Below are positions 44,001 to 49,730 of a DNA stretch of 64,000 bases, one piece after another (within the stretch, counting starts at the first letter, position 1; the number at the start of each line of letters is the position of its first letter). The position numbers and the translations under genes were made by a program. The stretch comes from a virus: the IMG/VR virus record IMGVR_UViG_3300027805_000011, positions 1-64,000 of that record. One strand, given 5' to 3'. The notes below the pieces were generated by a model. It saw only the letters and a program-made list of their open reading frames with translations, was not told the DNA's origin and did not search any database.

Positions 44001-45869
44001 AAGAACCGCTCTCTCGAACCGCTGGCTGGCATGTATGCCATGCCCGAGTTCCTCCGCGGTTTGGAGACGGTCTTCTCTCCCGACACGCTGGAATCGCACA
44101 ACTACTTGATGCGCTACTTGACCAAAGCCACAGGCATCACGATGGGTATGCAGACGGTCGGTTCCTACGCGGCACAGGTCCGCAACTACTTGGGCAACTT
44201 TCTCAAGCTGCTGGCGACAGGGAATTTGGGACTGGGCGACATCGCCAATCCCGAATGGCGCAAAAATCTGGCCTTCGCGCACCGCGCCGCCATCGCCGAT
44301 GTTTTCAAGAGCTACGGGAAACAGGACCGCAAATTCTGGCGCAACGAGATCGACAAGCTCATTCGGCTCGGGGTCTTCGGCGAGTCGATCACCACCAACC
44401 TGATCGACGACTTGGTCGGCTTGAGCAAAGCGGCGACCGACGGGCAGTTCGACAACAAGTTCAACCAGATCATCGGACGCCCCGCCATGCAGATTGCCAA
44501 GCTGGCGCAGGATACCTATGCGGCTGGCGACAACATCTTCAAGGCGATGATCTTCTTCTCGGAGCGGGCCAAATACGCCAAAGCCATGCCCGAGCTCGAC
44601 AAGCAAAACGTCGACGCCGAACTGGGCATCACCGACCTCGACCGCAAGGCCGCGCAGATTTCCCGCGACATTCACTGGACCTACTCGCTGGCTCCGCAGA
44701 TCGTGCAAGATCTCAAGCGCGGTCCGGGCGTGTTCATCGCGCCGTTCATCACCTTCACCACCGAAGTCATCCGCACGACGATCAACACTTTCAACCTCGC
44801 ACGGCAGGAGATTCGCGACGGGCGGGCCAGCGGCAACCAAGACCTCGAAGCGATCGGTTGGGGGCGCATCCGCGGTCTTACCGCGGCAGCATTGCTGCCC
44901 TCGGCGGTCGGCGCTGGTATCGCGGCTATGTTCGGGAACGACGGCGAAGATGAAGAAAACCTGCGCCGCTTCCTGCCCGACTGGCAGAAGAACAACCAGT
45001 TGGTCATGCTCGGTAACGAAAACGGGAAGATCAGCTTCATCGACATGTCTTTCCTCGACCCGCACGAGTATTTCAAAAAGCCGCTCAAAGCCTTCTGGCG
45101 TTCCCTTACCGACGATGACGCCACCGCCACCGAACGGATCAGCGGGTCAGTCATCAGCGCGGTCGGTGAAATACTCAACCCGTTTACTAGCGAGCAGATC
45201 TTCGCCGGAGCTATCGCCGACGTGGCCCGCAACCGCGACGAGGCCGGACGCCAAGTCTGGAACCCGCAGGACACCGCCGCCCGCAAAGGTATGGCTGTGG
45301 CCAACCACATCTTCATTCAACCGTTTATGCCCGGCACCGGACGAAGCCTCGGACGTATCGGAGCCGCGGCGCTCGGCTGGCAGGGAGACACAGGGCGGGC
45401 TTACAGCCTACCCAATGAACTGGCCAGCATGTTCCTAGGACAGCGCATCAGCCAAGTGGACGTCAATCAGGCCCTAGGGTTCTCGGTCAACCGTTTCCTC
45501 CGCGGTCAGCGGGACGCCTCGACCTTATTCACAAGAGAGTTCACCAGTGAGGGAACCCGCTCCCCCGCTGGGATTGTGTCGTCCTATGACCGGGCCAATG
45601 AAGCTCACCTCTCCCTGGTCTCGCAGATGCGGAAAGACTACAAAGCGGCCCTAGGGCTGGGCGGCATGACCGTGGACTCGACCCGCCGGAAGATGAAAGA
45701 GGCCGGCATGGGTAAGGAGAGTATCAAAGAAGTAACCACCGGCATCTTCACGCCCTACCAAGCCAGCAAAGAAATGGTCGATAGCGTCCGCCGCCGCGGT
45801 CTCAACGACCGGATCAACGCCTACGAACAGGCTCGCGACATGGTCCCGCAGCGAGAAGTCCTGCAATAA
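35022..45869 (+). CDS. Giant polyvalent/ejection protein with HExxH metallopeptidase motif
   Basis: 3615 residues in one frame. Residues about 110-480 alternate hydrophobic Gly/Ala-rich segments (GAGIGYGVGRSIANRVIANE, GGAALDTLGEVFLASKF). Around 2065-2069 there is HEFNH in GTVLHEFNHVVLD, a zincin motif. A Pro-rich KPPRKPPTQTPPGK linker lies at about 2415-2450. The C-terminal quarter is helical with a hydrophobic segment ALLPSAVGAGIAAMFG near 3290 and GVFIAPFITFTTEVIR. This matches the large polyvalent proteins of podoviruses that travel with the DNA into the host and carry several enzyme domains. A different-frame ORF lies inside at 40093-40491. It is about the size of N4 virion RNA polymerase, but I see no polymerase motifs. 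Confidence 0.72.
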   Translation: MAIRDTINLLTEDEPLELLDTFRSRRESFDEPATLDLASDPEAEAQDFADMPQEPVEMPPDETERAERRRQAMDEFYSDPTNIEGLQENDDELPGEGVGLARFRPSAGEEYGIGLRRGGKQLQGLAGGFIGLVSDALGIEAGADWGLEQYRSAMEEAAESEAFITDPFEQIDGIGDAGLYAAGLLGEQTYQLMSSVLGAGIGYGVGRSIANRVIANEIGKRTAAGLTKEAAEKAVRDEVTENALRVASIPVSEKGFSKGGAITGAYLTNFGMISGGTYGQIEEETGLRDPGTAAAFSAGGAALDTLGEVFLASKFLKPFSRGVEAKPGISLPAKPRTVGGVARSAGLGALTGGAVEGGVEGAQTGIEQAAVGAADPDQTIGERLAAPGASRERAIAAAAGFTVGGALGGPGGVLEALAPKTAQKIRDKGTQENQEQEQPAPSELPGDWSETITVGGLPMRYSEAIDQWAVVNPPENFPNTTNLADGTRVYLVPERTSSGQALSQAARARLSALRGENVEGIEDFTEDEQQEEEGEETELTPFSANTPVLFKPFDGDTQLKAIVRGYDADGNAEIDVFDPENVLGAPEGKARTNLAPWWSEKSGLTQPERTQPENVGEIETARGGLSIGPRIVARREVVSKDQLGRLALDAEAQLTDEQRQRQETLKAELLARRAKPGLDVSDDESSVDAEQEQIDEAQQRDRGESEAFINSLDPGTPVSVIRFNPEGRTTLGRNDGQRFEDAFFLRRLSNGNALFQLRPVRRADQRTSEVPPKGGSREQLEPGVEFQGASPRKEFVAERTANMIELKPSEFNLVTFRGLPTSRPANPIDDQINDIVAALGGNPSGQELAAALGTIYEGPGFPTRSFFRDGVATGNNPGIGIRWRNKRDGSPEKVGQSYGIFGLRWMGEEGTAGRPEKVEMPQIPRKQRQGEDRAAAAERYGREMGTYKNTLDGLALNTLRQMDRGLVVEVEGGFEVERMLRDPLRTFELEQIPDTRRATYQEPSKSGRSTVTRTRPRRFRVTAVRWRGNIARQGKNPLDFSISAALDPLSPEAESRARQQLKETGETDYRPSQVAGTQRGLGILKDIYRFDLRRREQSETAQGTSQTSLTRLLQQSRMTDAQLREAGKTREQVEKELADLGTAIVERPDVGIGKLREFAQRTQSGRYEFVATSEARLRAIELSGGREPNKAQLDRAIDETLAAENLTRDEVITALTEFDKSVEFLASLDPDARNVVEKLLTDVDNYVNASRQVPTRTPGTARADILDLALVRAKNTRLRDIRMAIERAKKKGGRPIQNLSVRDRGNIMRLYLEALDEIRAERADKRVQAEETKIYGGTRGRSDQIQQLLAEAREAGIQDAATILDRKTPIDKARRLIAEARRGMRRTERSVAPGAGQAQRLMRDIENVVERGGVSGVPDAKSVFERMEALVESGAIPQAKKDLVRTNLLNETQANLEKDFKEAKARVIKKLENDQSRYRDEPARDVFPREKTSKSGKSIAAKRVPARRVLTVPTAQIRAEYDYLENIPKVFGDLLKKNPFFTVVDAVRSAARSLESQQRLGRAESMPQGEPAPAQSQQELLEETNRPDRFGMDAPNFARREYWRRVEDLDNVFGNGARALLFRGFGLTESGKRAVTQGKANQFYRAFLEMTETGKLSPKTLRRWSARKNFPAGDRARFIRILDYLIDPNQYGRRTAQPAARAVGASTQPLTVAQPGVAGDPRTQRGVAPRPDSGPITRGLSAEQLMAGTGESRPEGSARQDGVGGPVGAGGTAASGPGTVRDGAAGGVRGPGIRVASQPRTIRTLSRAATRRLVGLAGRSAGLTDAELAAIPDEEIRRAYVALMTTADQTATLAGRNAIGQSPVPMAERFTQTGEQLLTAAAKENADYMANKQRVDRLRQNIGLALRARAFGNPSEFFKAVAADNQQPANLRMLAKEFLKLQGRGLDIDGVALQVGAFGRNFNSDPITEKEIKSKIRLKDGVYTVSTSAGKVTHSGTPDTNPEGRARATAIRDIQMSRAAKFAGRATRQQTALGDDAVFDTGAYALYINLDAPHPNGSPVGTVLHEFNHVVLDAKIDGLIELNPTERAALERLRAERRAAVIEAARRLDIDLPSNPSEAEIDSASQQIYQLAETITPEQLDALGIDNARALDALTSDREFANDIISRPDVADLLVNLGRGKAGGKPTTLLGAIRKAWDALVELISGVKADPNSPLARAFKDSWTLVYASNGAEMDDTSFTMPEVMRSELAAEMQTQAEVNAFIERELDRRNLAGTAEERNRLLSEFRKETEPEAPAQEEGATEEDTEIDEEEQLRLARQRVLRAMGMEGREDDPEVSAFDPDVVSRAVEVMSENEFVQWAQANGFQFLDPRAVYRNTILEKAIRDAGKPPVPKQKQKQAKAEPKKEDDDTDPPPPPPGGKPPRKPPTQTPPGKSQAPPTPAPPPQRRDRGTLGVTPLTPKARAKKLLDSIPEENRGQFKTSKGDVQAGTRIYKRSRAKDGSLKETRSGEVSQSVHFVTRVVGDKVFTLPAITFDSGSRSAQWNDQQEYSQKDFQDLVKKGDIEVETDPALPVGRSVYSPEEGRMISVMPAATQIDPDATAGAAPVNENAPDFVDVPPSESRIEAFRPRVIEPVTKKTYTGGTYTMKGILRSVFEYLDPRAGDMWLKSRAAIKAEASRVDDLADILKKQLSELKKQGQEFSSDLLNTALGNLENPLTTDQIREIESLSGGRTTFTGEDGETYTTDPAGELRDEYLRANRNAFRAKQRLALKELPENVASTIAEMSAHIESLSKKLPKEGIVHGDLKITVDEALGIYLNRSYAIFDDPKWADKVKKNAPVIAAARRYIKNQLVKDKASELFSIAQESGSPISKEEALRRAGEVVIDDDVETALESYLSVGLDAPSIGILSGRIPGQKNLSILYNRKNIAPEIQALWGRYDDPTINYAKSVLKLASLVSNHQFLKELRAEGLKEGWLWDPNSNTEKPVGFQRIASEKNRSLEPLAGMYAMPEFLRGLETVFSPDTLESHNYLMRYLTKATGITMGMQTVGSYAAQVRNYLGNFLKLLATGNLGLGDIANPEWRKNLAFAHRAAIADVFKSYGKQDRKFWRNEIDKLIRLGVFGESITTNLIDDLVGLSKAATDGQFDNKFNQIIGRPAMQIAKLAQDTYAAGDNIFKAMIFFSERAKYAKAMPELDKQNVDAELGITDLDRKAAQISRDIHWTYSLAPQIVQDLKRGPGVFIAPFITFTTEVIRTTINTFNLARQEIRDGRASGNQDLEAIGWGRIRGLTAAALLPSAVGAGIAAMFGNDGEDEENLRRFLPDWQKNNQLVMLGNENGKISFIDMSFLDPHEYFKKPLKAFWRSLTDDDATATERISGSVISAVGEILNPFTSEQIFAGAIADVARNRDEAGRQVWNPQDTAARKGMAVANHIFIQPFMPGTGRSLGRIGAAALGWQGDTGRAYSLPNELASMFLGQRISQVDVNQALGFSVNRFLRGQRDASTLFTREFTSEGTRSPAGIVSSYDRANEAHLSLVSQMRKDYKAALGLGGMTVDSTRRKMKEAGMGKESIKEVTTGIFTPYQASKEMVDSVRRRGLNDRINAYEQARDMVPQREVLQ
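40093..40491 (+). CDS. Possible overprinted gene inside the giant protein frame
   Basis: A 132-residue frame, offset from the 3615-residue frame. Its second half (PIVAPLLAAYLLNNSWPELA, PKDLLDRMGSGDQLALGELLQADPELFE) reads like a helical acidic protein with strong G/C third positions (CTG, GCG, GAG). The main frame over the same bases is a Gly/Ala/Pro/Arg-rich linker. Two open frames over 400 bases with the more protein-like one in the alternate frame suggest an overlapping gene. No ribosome site precedes ATG 40093, and the result could be chance in G+C-rich DNA. Confidence 0.35.
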   Translation: MDAEQPNQRPAQSEPQRNPSPSPNRESQEILGPNGESPLDPIVAPLLAAYLLNNSWPELASRVPKDLLDRMGSGDQLALGELLQADPELFETEPLEAFEDLAFESLLNPERSELSPEQLPDDSSDSPDEVPV

Positions 45870-45873
45870 CATT

Positions 45874-46467
45874 ATGATAGTGAAAGACCCGAGCGTCATG
45901 CCTCCGGGGGGTTGGCGCTACATCCAGCCCGAGACGGGCTTCGAGTTCTCGGCCTCGACCCTGCGTGCGGTTGTTCAGAAAGTAACCGAGCATCGCAAAG
46001 CCAATGGGCTGACCCTAGGGGATCCTAGGGCGGACATAGAAGACTTCGTCTGTGCCCAGCTTCCGGCCGGCAGCGCCGACTGCACCCACGTCATCGACGG
46101 GGACTACGCTCTCAAGTCGCACTTCACAATGGAGGACGTGAAGCGGTTCATCCAAGCGGCCATCTCGGCACTCGGCTCCCGTGGGCTCGTCGATCAAGCC
46201 GAAGCCGAACGCCGTGCCGCGATCTGTGCCGCATGTCCCCTCAACACGACCGTTGGCGGATGCTGGCGGTGCAAGGGGTTAGCCGATTGGCTCTTCAAGC
46301 TGATCGGTGCGCGGAACACGGCACACGCTGGACGGCTTAATCAGTGCGGTGTGTGCGGCTGTTCGATCAAGGCGAAGATCTGGCTCCCGCTTGATGTGGC
46401 GCAAGGAGTCAGTGAAGGATATAAATTCCCATCCTGGTGCTGGCTCAATGGAAACGGTTCGGAATAA
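45874..46467 (+). CDS. Cysteine-rich protein with PPGGW module
   Basis: 197 residues. It opens with VMPPGGWRYIQPETGFEFSA, the same module as the C-terminal part of the glycosyltransferase at 8594. The C-terminal half holds many cysteines: CAACPLNTTVGGCWRCKG, then QCGVCGCSIKAKIWLP, in a zinc-ribbon-like double knuckle. It could bind zinc and nucleic acid or a partner. It is the last plus-strand gene of the virion block and its end overlaps the convergent gene at 46445 by 23 bases. Confidence 0.6.
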   Translation: MIVKDPSVMPPGGWRYIQPETGFEFSASTLRAVVQKVTEHRKANGLTLGDPRADIEDFVCAQLPAGSADCTHVIDGDYALKSHFTMEDVKRFIQAAISALGSRGLVDQAEAERRAAICAACPLNTTVGGCWRCKGLADWLFKLIGARNTAHAGRLNQCGVCGCSIKAKIWLPLDVAQGVSEGYKFPSWCWLNGNGSE

Positions 46468-46750
46468 TTATCTTGGACTCTTCCGCTGGTTCCTCCGGAA
46501 GCTCTTCCCCCTTCATCTTCGCGACCTCCCGCTGGAGAGCGCGATTGACCTGATTGGAAAGGGTGACCGAGGAATTGATCGCGTTAAGAAGAAGCGTCTG
46601 CTGAAAGAAGACTTGCTCAAGTAGGGCGTCTCCTTCGGACATACCTTCCTTCTCAGCGGCCTCGTGTTTCTTGCCGAGGTAAGTGGCGACAGCTTTCAGG
46701 CTGTGGCTGTGGATGGGGGCATCGATGGGCTGTGTGGTTTCTTCGTTCAT
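46445..46750 (-). CDS. Hypothetical helical protein
   Basis: 101 residues from ATG 46750, which overlaps the methyltransferase stop (ATGA). It is helical and acidic: HSHSLKAVATYLGKKHEAAEKEGMSEGD, then LLEQVFFQQTLLLNAINSSVTLSNQ. It is the last gene of the right-hand minus-strand operon and converges with the virion block. No family recognised. Confidence 0.5.
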   Translation of the reverse strand: MNEETTQPIDAPIHSHSLKAVATYLGKKHEAAEKEGMSEGDALLEQVFFQQTLLLNAINSSVTLSNQVNRALQREVAKMKGEELPEEPAEESKIIIPNRFH

Positions 46751-47253
46751 AAATCTTTCTCCAAGACAATCGCCCACGAGTAGTCGGCGAAGTCTTCCTC
46801 GGCCAAGACCTTGGCGCGGATGTTGCCGGTCTTCAGCACGCGCTTCTTGAAGGTCTTGAGTGAGTAGTCGGCTTCTTTATGGGCGGCGTTGAGTCCTTGT
46901 CCGGTGGCCGCGCAGTGGGCCTCGAAACGCTGCTGGTCGGGGGCCAAGATAAGCAAACGCCCGCCCGGCTTGAGAACGCGGAGCCATTCTTTGACCGCGA
47001 TGATCTGGTCGGCGTAGGTGAAGTCTTCGATCAGGTGCGAGGCGTAGACCCAGTCGAGGGTGCTGGGCTTGAAAGGCAGCTTGCGGGCGTCACCCCCCAA
47101 GTGCTGCGGGGCCGAGCCGACCGAGGTGTAGGGCTGGGTCATGTCGAAACAGATGGCATGTGGCACGAGCGGGTCGCCGCCATAGCCCAAGTCGATGCCG
47201 TAGCCCTGCGTATACGGCAGGAACCAATCGCGGTGTTTGCTTGTTTCACTCAT
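46747..47253 (-). CDS. SAM-dependent methyltransferase-like protein
   Basis: 168 residues from ATG 47253. The GYGIDLGYGGDPL segment is motif I of class I methyltransferases, DARKLPFKPSTLDWVYASHLIEDF is the motif II-III region, and LRVLKPGGRLLIL is typical post-motif III of the Methyltransf_11 group. These methylate small molecules or sugars more often than DNA, and the partner gene upstream is a glycosyltransferase, so a sugar or capsule target is plausible. Translation is coupled to both neighbours by 4-base overlaps. Confidence 0.75.
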   Translation of the reverse strand: MSETSKHRDWFLPYTQGYGIDLGYGGDPLVPHAICFDMTQPYTSVGSAPQHLGGDARKLPFKPSTLDWVYASHLIEDFTYADQIIAVKEWLRVLKPGGRLLILAPDQQRFEAHCAATGQGLNAAHKEADYSLKTFKKRVLKTGNIRAKVLAEEDFADYSWAIVLEKDL

Positions 47254-47846
47254 AATACTTGCTTGAGGATCTCCAAGCGGCGCTCGTTTTCGAGGGCGGG
47301 CAGATGGAGGATGAGATCCCCTTTCTGCCAGTGAGCTTCTTCGGCTCCAGGGTATTCGTAAGCCCCCGGCCAATAGGAATTCATGGTGCGTTGGGCGCGG
47401 ATGTCGAGGAGGCGGTCATACGGTGGATGCGAGGTCAGCCAACGGATCGCTGTTTGCTCGGGGTTGATTAGGTTGGCAACCAACTGCCGGCCGTAGCCGG
47501 AAAGGGCAAAGAAGAACTGGCGGGTGAGGAGGCTATTGGCGATGAACATGACCCCGGCATTGGGACCGTGGACATCACAAGTCAAAGCGAGCGACGAGGA
47601 TCTGGGTTCGCACTTGGCCGGATTGGTTACCGCGGCATCGGCATCGAGCCAACAGACCAAGCGGTGACCGCGCTCCAAGTATTCACGGATCATCGCGACC
47701 TTGGCCCAGAGACACCCTTCCTGCGGCACGGTGCGTGCTTCATGGTGCATGGACCATGTTTCAGCGAGCCGTGCATGGGTCGGCACGGTCAGGGCTGCGA
47801 CCTCGGACATGTTCTCCGAGTAGCAAGTGATGACGGCGGGATTCAT
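47250..47846 (-). CDS. Glycosyltransferase family 34-like protein
   Basis: 198 residues from ATG 47846. It opens MNPAVITCYSENMSEVAALTVPTHARLAE and has RLVCWLDADAAVTN, the metal-binding DxD-type segment of galactosyl/mannosyl transferases of the GMA12/MNN10 kind, then GPNAGVMFIANSLLTRQFFFAL and a late ILHLPALENERR. With the methyltransferase it may build or decorate a sugar on the phage, on its DNA or on the host surface. Confidence 0.65.
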   Translation of the reverse strand: MNPAVITCYSENMSEVAALTVPTHARLAETWSMHHEARTVPQEGCLWAKVAMIREYLERGHRLVCWLDADAAVTNPAKCEPRSSSLALTCDVHGPNAGVMFIANSLLTRQFFFALSGYGRQLVANLINPEQTAIRWLTSHPPYDRLLDIRAQRTMNSYWPGAYEYPGAEEAHWQKGDLILHLPALENERRLEILKQVL

Positions 47847-48082
47847 CTCACCCAATCCTCCGGTATCTCCACATCCCAATCGCGCCCGTCCATCGGGTTG
47901 CCGTAAATGCGAATGTCTTCGGAGAAGAAATGTTTCACGATTCCGGTGTGTTGCAGCCGGACGACCCAGACCGAATTCACGCCGGTTCCAGTCGATACGA
48001 TTCCGTAATCGACAAAAAGAAATGCATCGCCCTGTCCAAGCGGGGTATGAACGGAGATCGGCGCTTTGAACTCGTGGATCAT
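47843..48082 (-). CDS. Small beta-rich hypothetical protein
   Basis: 79 residues: HEFKAPISVHTPLGQGDAFLFVDYGIVSTGTGVNSVWVV then HFFSEDIRIYGNPMDGRDWDVEIPEDWVR. Regular strands suggest a small beta barrel. It is coupled by 4-base overlaps to genes on both sides. Similar sequences occur in phages, I believe, but I assign no function. Confidence 0.55.
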   Translation of the reverse strand: MIHEFKAPISVHTPLGQGDAFLFVDYGIVSTGTGVNSVWVVRLQHTGIVKHFFSEDIRIYGNPMDGRDWDVEIPEDWVR

Positions 48083-48198
48083 AGAACGCCCAAGAACCGC
48101 AACGCGCCGAGGGTCGCCCAGATAATGCCGCCCCAGAAGATGAAGTTGAACATCGCCAATAGCGCGAGGAACACGCCGACCTTAAGGAAGGTGCTCAT
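48079..48198 (-). CDS. 39-residue membrane peptide
   Basis: MSTFLKVGVFLALLAMFNFI then FWGGIIWATLGALRFLGVL. Nearly the whole length is hydrophobic, giving one long or two short membrane helices. Its start shares a base with the stop of the next gene upstream (48198). It may act in the host membrane, for instance in exclusion or lysis control. Confidence 0.5.
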   Translation of the reverse strand: MSTFLKVGVFLALLAMFNFIFWGGIIWATLGALRFLGVL

Positions 48199-48446
48199 TA
48201 GTCCCAATGCCGCTGCGTTCCGGTGAGTTGTCCGGACATCATCCGTTCGAGCACGGCTTCCACGTCCCAAGGGTAGGGGCCGCGGGCGTAGCACGTTTGG
48301 ACCCCGAAGTAGTCGCTGAACTTTTCACGGTCCAAGCCTCCATCGATCACCTTTTCATCGAGATCGGTCCATGTGACATGCTCCACCGGATCTTCGATCA
48401 CGGTCATCCCGAGTTGGGCGATGCGCGGGTATTCGGTGGTCACCAT
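48198..48446 (-). CDS. Hypothetical protein
   Basis: 82 residues from ATG 48446: VTTEYPRIAQLGMTVIEDPVEHVTWTDLDEKVIDGGLDREKFSDYFGVQTCYARGPYPWDVEAVLERM. The mixture of strands and an end helix fits a small folded domain. It overlaps the upstream gene by 7 bases. Unknown. Confidence 0.5.
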   Translation of the reverse strand: MVTTEYPRIAQLGMTVIEDPVEHVTWTDLDEKVIDGGLDREKFSDYFGVQTCYARGPYPWDVEAVLERMMSGQLTGTQRHWD

Positions 48447-48706
48447 AAATCTTTGCAGGCCCAATACCCTGCGGTGGATTTATCCTTCTTGGCCGCGCAG
48501 TTGTGGCGGCTTCGGAAGTTGGCGCGGCGTTTCGGGTTCTTGTGCTTGGTAAAGTCCGACATCGAGGAGTCCCCGAAGTGGACGACCTTCGCCGTTCCCG
48601 CCTTCTTGCCCGGCACAAAGACCGACTTCTTCTTCGCGGCCGGAGTGATGCCGGCCATCTTGCGCGGCTTGTAGAGCGTGACCTTCTTGCCTTTGTAGGT
48701 AGCCAT
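48440..48706 (-). CDS. DUF5872-like conserved phage protein
   Basis: 88 residues: KKVTLYKPRKMAG, SVFVPGKKAGTAKVVHFGDSSM, KHKNPKRRANFRSRHNCAAKKDKSTAGYWACKDLW. The FGD, NPKRRxNFRxRHNC and YWxCKxW signatures match a small phage family I know as DUF5872. It is basic with two cysteines and a histidine that could hold a metal. Its function is not known to me; related genes lie near head or DNA-handling genes. Confidence 0.7.
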   Translation of the reverse strand: MATYKGKKVTLYKPRKMAGITPAAKKKSVFVPGKKAGTAKVVHFGDSSMSDFTKHKNPKRRANFRSRHNCAAKKDKSTAGYWACKDLW

Positions 48707-48708
48707 GA

Positions 48709-48846
48709 TTACCTCCGCTTCTTCGCTGCGAATCCGCCACGCTTGGACTTCATCTTCGCGTAGGTCTTCGGTTCGATGGTTGACTTCGACTTAGGACGGG
48801 ACGTGCCCGCCTTCCGGCGTTTGTTTATGTTTTCGTATAGGCTCAT
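48709..48846 (-). CDS. Small very basic protein (45 aa)
   Basis: MSLYENINKRRKAGTSRPKS then KMKSKRGGFAAKKRR. Highly basic, so probably DNA- or RNA-binding or a packaged protein. Its start overlaps the stop of the 28-residue gene. Similar short basic proteins are frequent in phages next to the family of the gene downstream. Confidence 0.55.
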   Translation of the reverse strand: MSLYENINKRRKAGTSRPKSKSTIEPKTYAKMKSKRGGFAAKKRR

Positions 48847-48929
48847 AGGAAATATTTGAAGAAGACGATTGTGGCGAAAGCGGCCCAGCCGATGAGCAGA
48901 CCCGTCGCCATGTCGCGTGGTTCTAACAT
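48843..48929 (-). CDS. 28-residue membrane peptide
   Basis: MLEPRDMATGLLIGWAAFAT then IVFFKYFL: one membrane helix of about 18 residues. Both ends overlap the neighbouring genes (ATG-TTAG upstream, ATGA downstream), a pattern that supports translation despite the size. Confidence 0.4.
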   Translation of the reverse strand: MLEPRDMATGLLIGWAAFATIVFFKYFL

Positions 48930-49153
48930 CGCACCAGTTCCCTGATCTCCTTGTCGTAGCGGTCGAGCATCGCCCCGCACATGCCGGACGCCTCGTCGTG
49001 ACTGCCGATGGAATGAAAGCCGCAGAGGATGCGGATCTCCTCGTGGACATCCGTGTATCGGTCGTAGAGTTCGATGAACCTCATCTTCCAAGCAACGTCG
49101 CCGTCACTCTCCTCCTTGGTCAGTTTTCTTCTTGTTCGCTTTTTTGGTGGCAT
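48923..49153 (-). CDS. Hypothetical charged protein
   Basis: 76 residues from ATG 49153: PPKKRTRRKLTKEESDGDVAWKMRFIELYDRYTDVHEEIRILCGFHSIG then SGMCGAMLDRYDKEIRELVRC. A basic head precedes a helical body with several cysteines. It overlaps the upstream gene by about 31 coding bases in another frame. Unknown. Confidence 0.45.
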   Translation of the reverse strand: MPPKKRTRRKLTKEESDGDVAWKMRFIELYDRYTDVHEEIRILCGFHSIGSHDEASGMCGAMLDRYDKEIRELVRC

Positions 49154-49412
49154 AAAGTTTCTGACTTCCGAAGACCGCCGAAAGGGCCTTTTCAATGTCT
49201 TCCACGATGGCATTGACTGCCTCCACTTCGGCCTCCTCCATACTCCCGCCGGTGATCTCCTGTTTGCGCTCGGCCATGTCCATGCAACCCGCCTCGTAGG
49301 CGACATTCCATGTCAAATCGAAGAGCCGGCGAGCCGCTTCGGGTGAGTGTTGTTTGAACGCCATCGAGGGATCGCGTTGCAACAGAATGGCCCAGAGTTT
49401 TTCTTTATTCAT
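49104..49412 (-). CDS. Hypothetical helical protein
   Basis: 102 residues from ATG 49412: NKEKLWAILLQRDPSMAFKQHSPEAARRLFDLTWNVAYEAG, then SMEEAEVEAVNAIVEDIEKAL and a basic tail. It overlaps the zincin-like gene upstream by 4 bases. Unknown. Confidence 0.5.
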   Translation of the reverse strand: MNKEKLWAILLQRDPSMAFKQHSPEAARRLFDLTWNVAYEAGCMDMAERKQEITGGSMEEAEVEAVNAIVEDIEKALSAVFGSQKLYATKKANKKKTDQGGE

Positions 49413-49711
49413 ACAAGGATACCGTCGTTGTGCTTGGCCACCCAGCGGCACACTTCTCCGGCCAGCTTTCCGATTTCCTCAACAGCGTCCTCATCAATGT
49501 CGAAAAGGCGGGCATGGATAAGTTCATGGCAGACAAGCTCGATTCCCCGATGTCCGATCGCTTCGGGGTGGATGTATATGACTCGATCGTCCTTCACGCA
49601 GAGCCCGTCGAGGGGCTCCCGTGAAGGCGGTCGCTGTAGCCGGATGGTCCATGACTTGCCGTCGATCTTGACCCGTTTGGTGCGGACTCGGCGCATCTGG
49701 AACAGTGGCAC
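49409..49711 (-). CDS. Zincin-like metallopeptidase-fold protein
   Basis: Up to 100 residues. HELIH (about residues 62-66) in LVCHELIHARLFDIDEDAVEEIGKLAGEVCRW is the HExxH zinc motif, and the following acidic residues (DIDE) may give the third ligand. Small phage proteins of this type have a SprT or ImmA-like fold. The frame opens at GTG 49711 inside the ATAATAACTGTG motif; ATG 49696 is an alternative start. A role in cutting a repressor or host protein is possible but not shown. Confidence 0.65.
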   Translation of the reverse strand: MPLFQMRRVRTKRVKIDGKSWTIRLQRPPSREPLDGLCVKDDRVIYIHPEAIGHRGIELVCHELIHARLFDIDEDAVEEIGKLAGEVCRWVAKHNDGILV

Positions 49712-49722
49712 AGTTATTATTC
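49709..49722 (-). promoter_or_regulatory. ATAATAAC motif
   Basis: GAATAATAACTGTG read on the minus strand. Its GTG could itself be the start of the zincin-like gene. Confidence 0.45.
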
Positions 49723-49730
49723 ATGGGCAA

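Noticed and set aside
43820-44953. 377-codon plus-strand frame inside the giant gene
   Set aside because: Arg/Gln/His-rich low-complexity product typical of an out-of-frame reading of G+C-rich DNA; no protein-like segments.
35022-45869. N4-like virion RNA polymerase
   Set aside because: Size is similar (about 3500 residues) but I found no polymerase motifs, and the protein shows polyvalent/ejection features and a zincin motif instead.
46747-47253. DNA methyltransferase acting on CCTAGG
   Set aside because: The protein is of the small-molecule Methyltransf_11 type and lacks the catalytic motifs (DPPY/NPPY or PCQ) of DNA base methylases.
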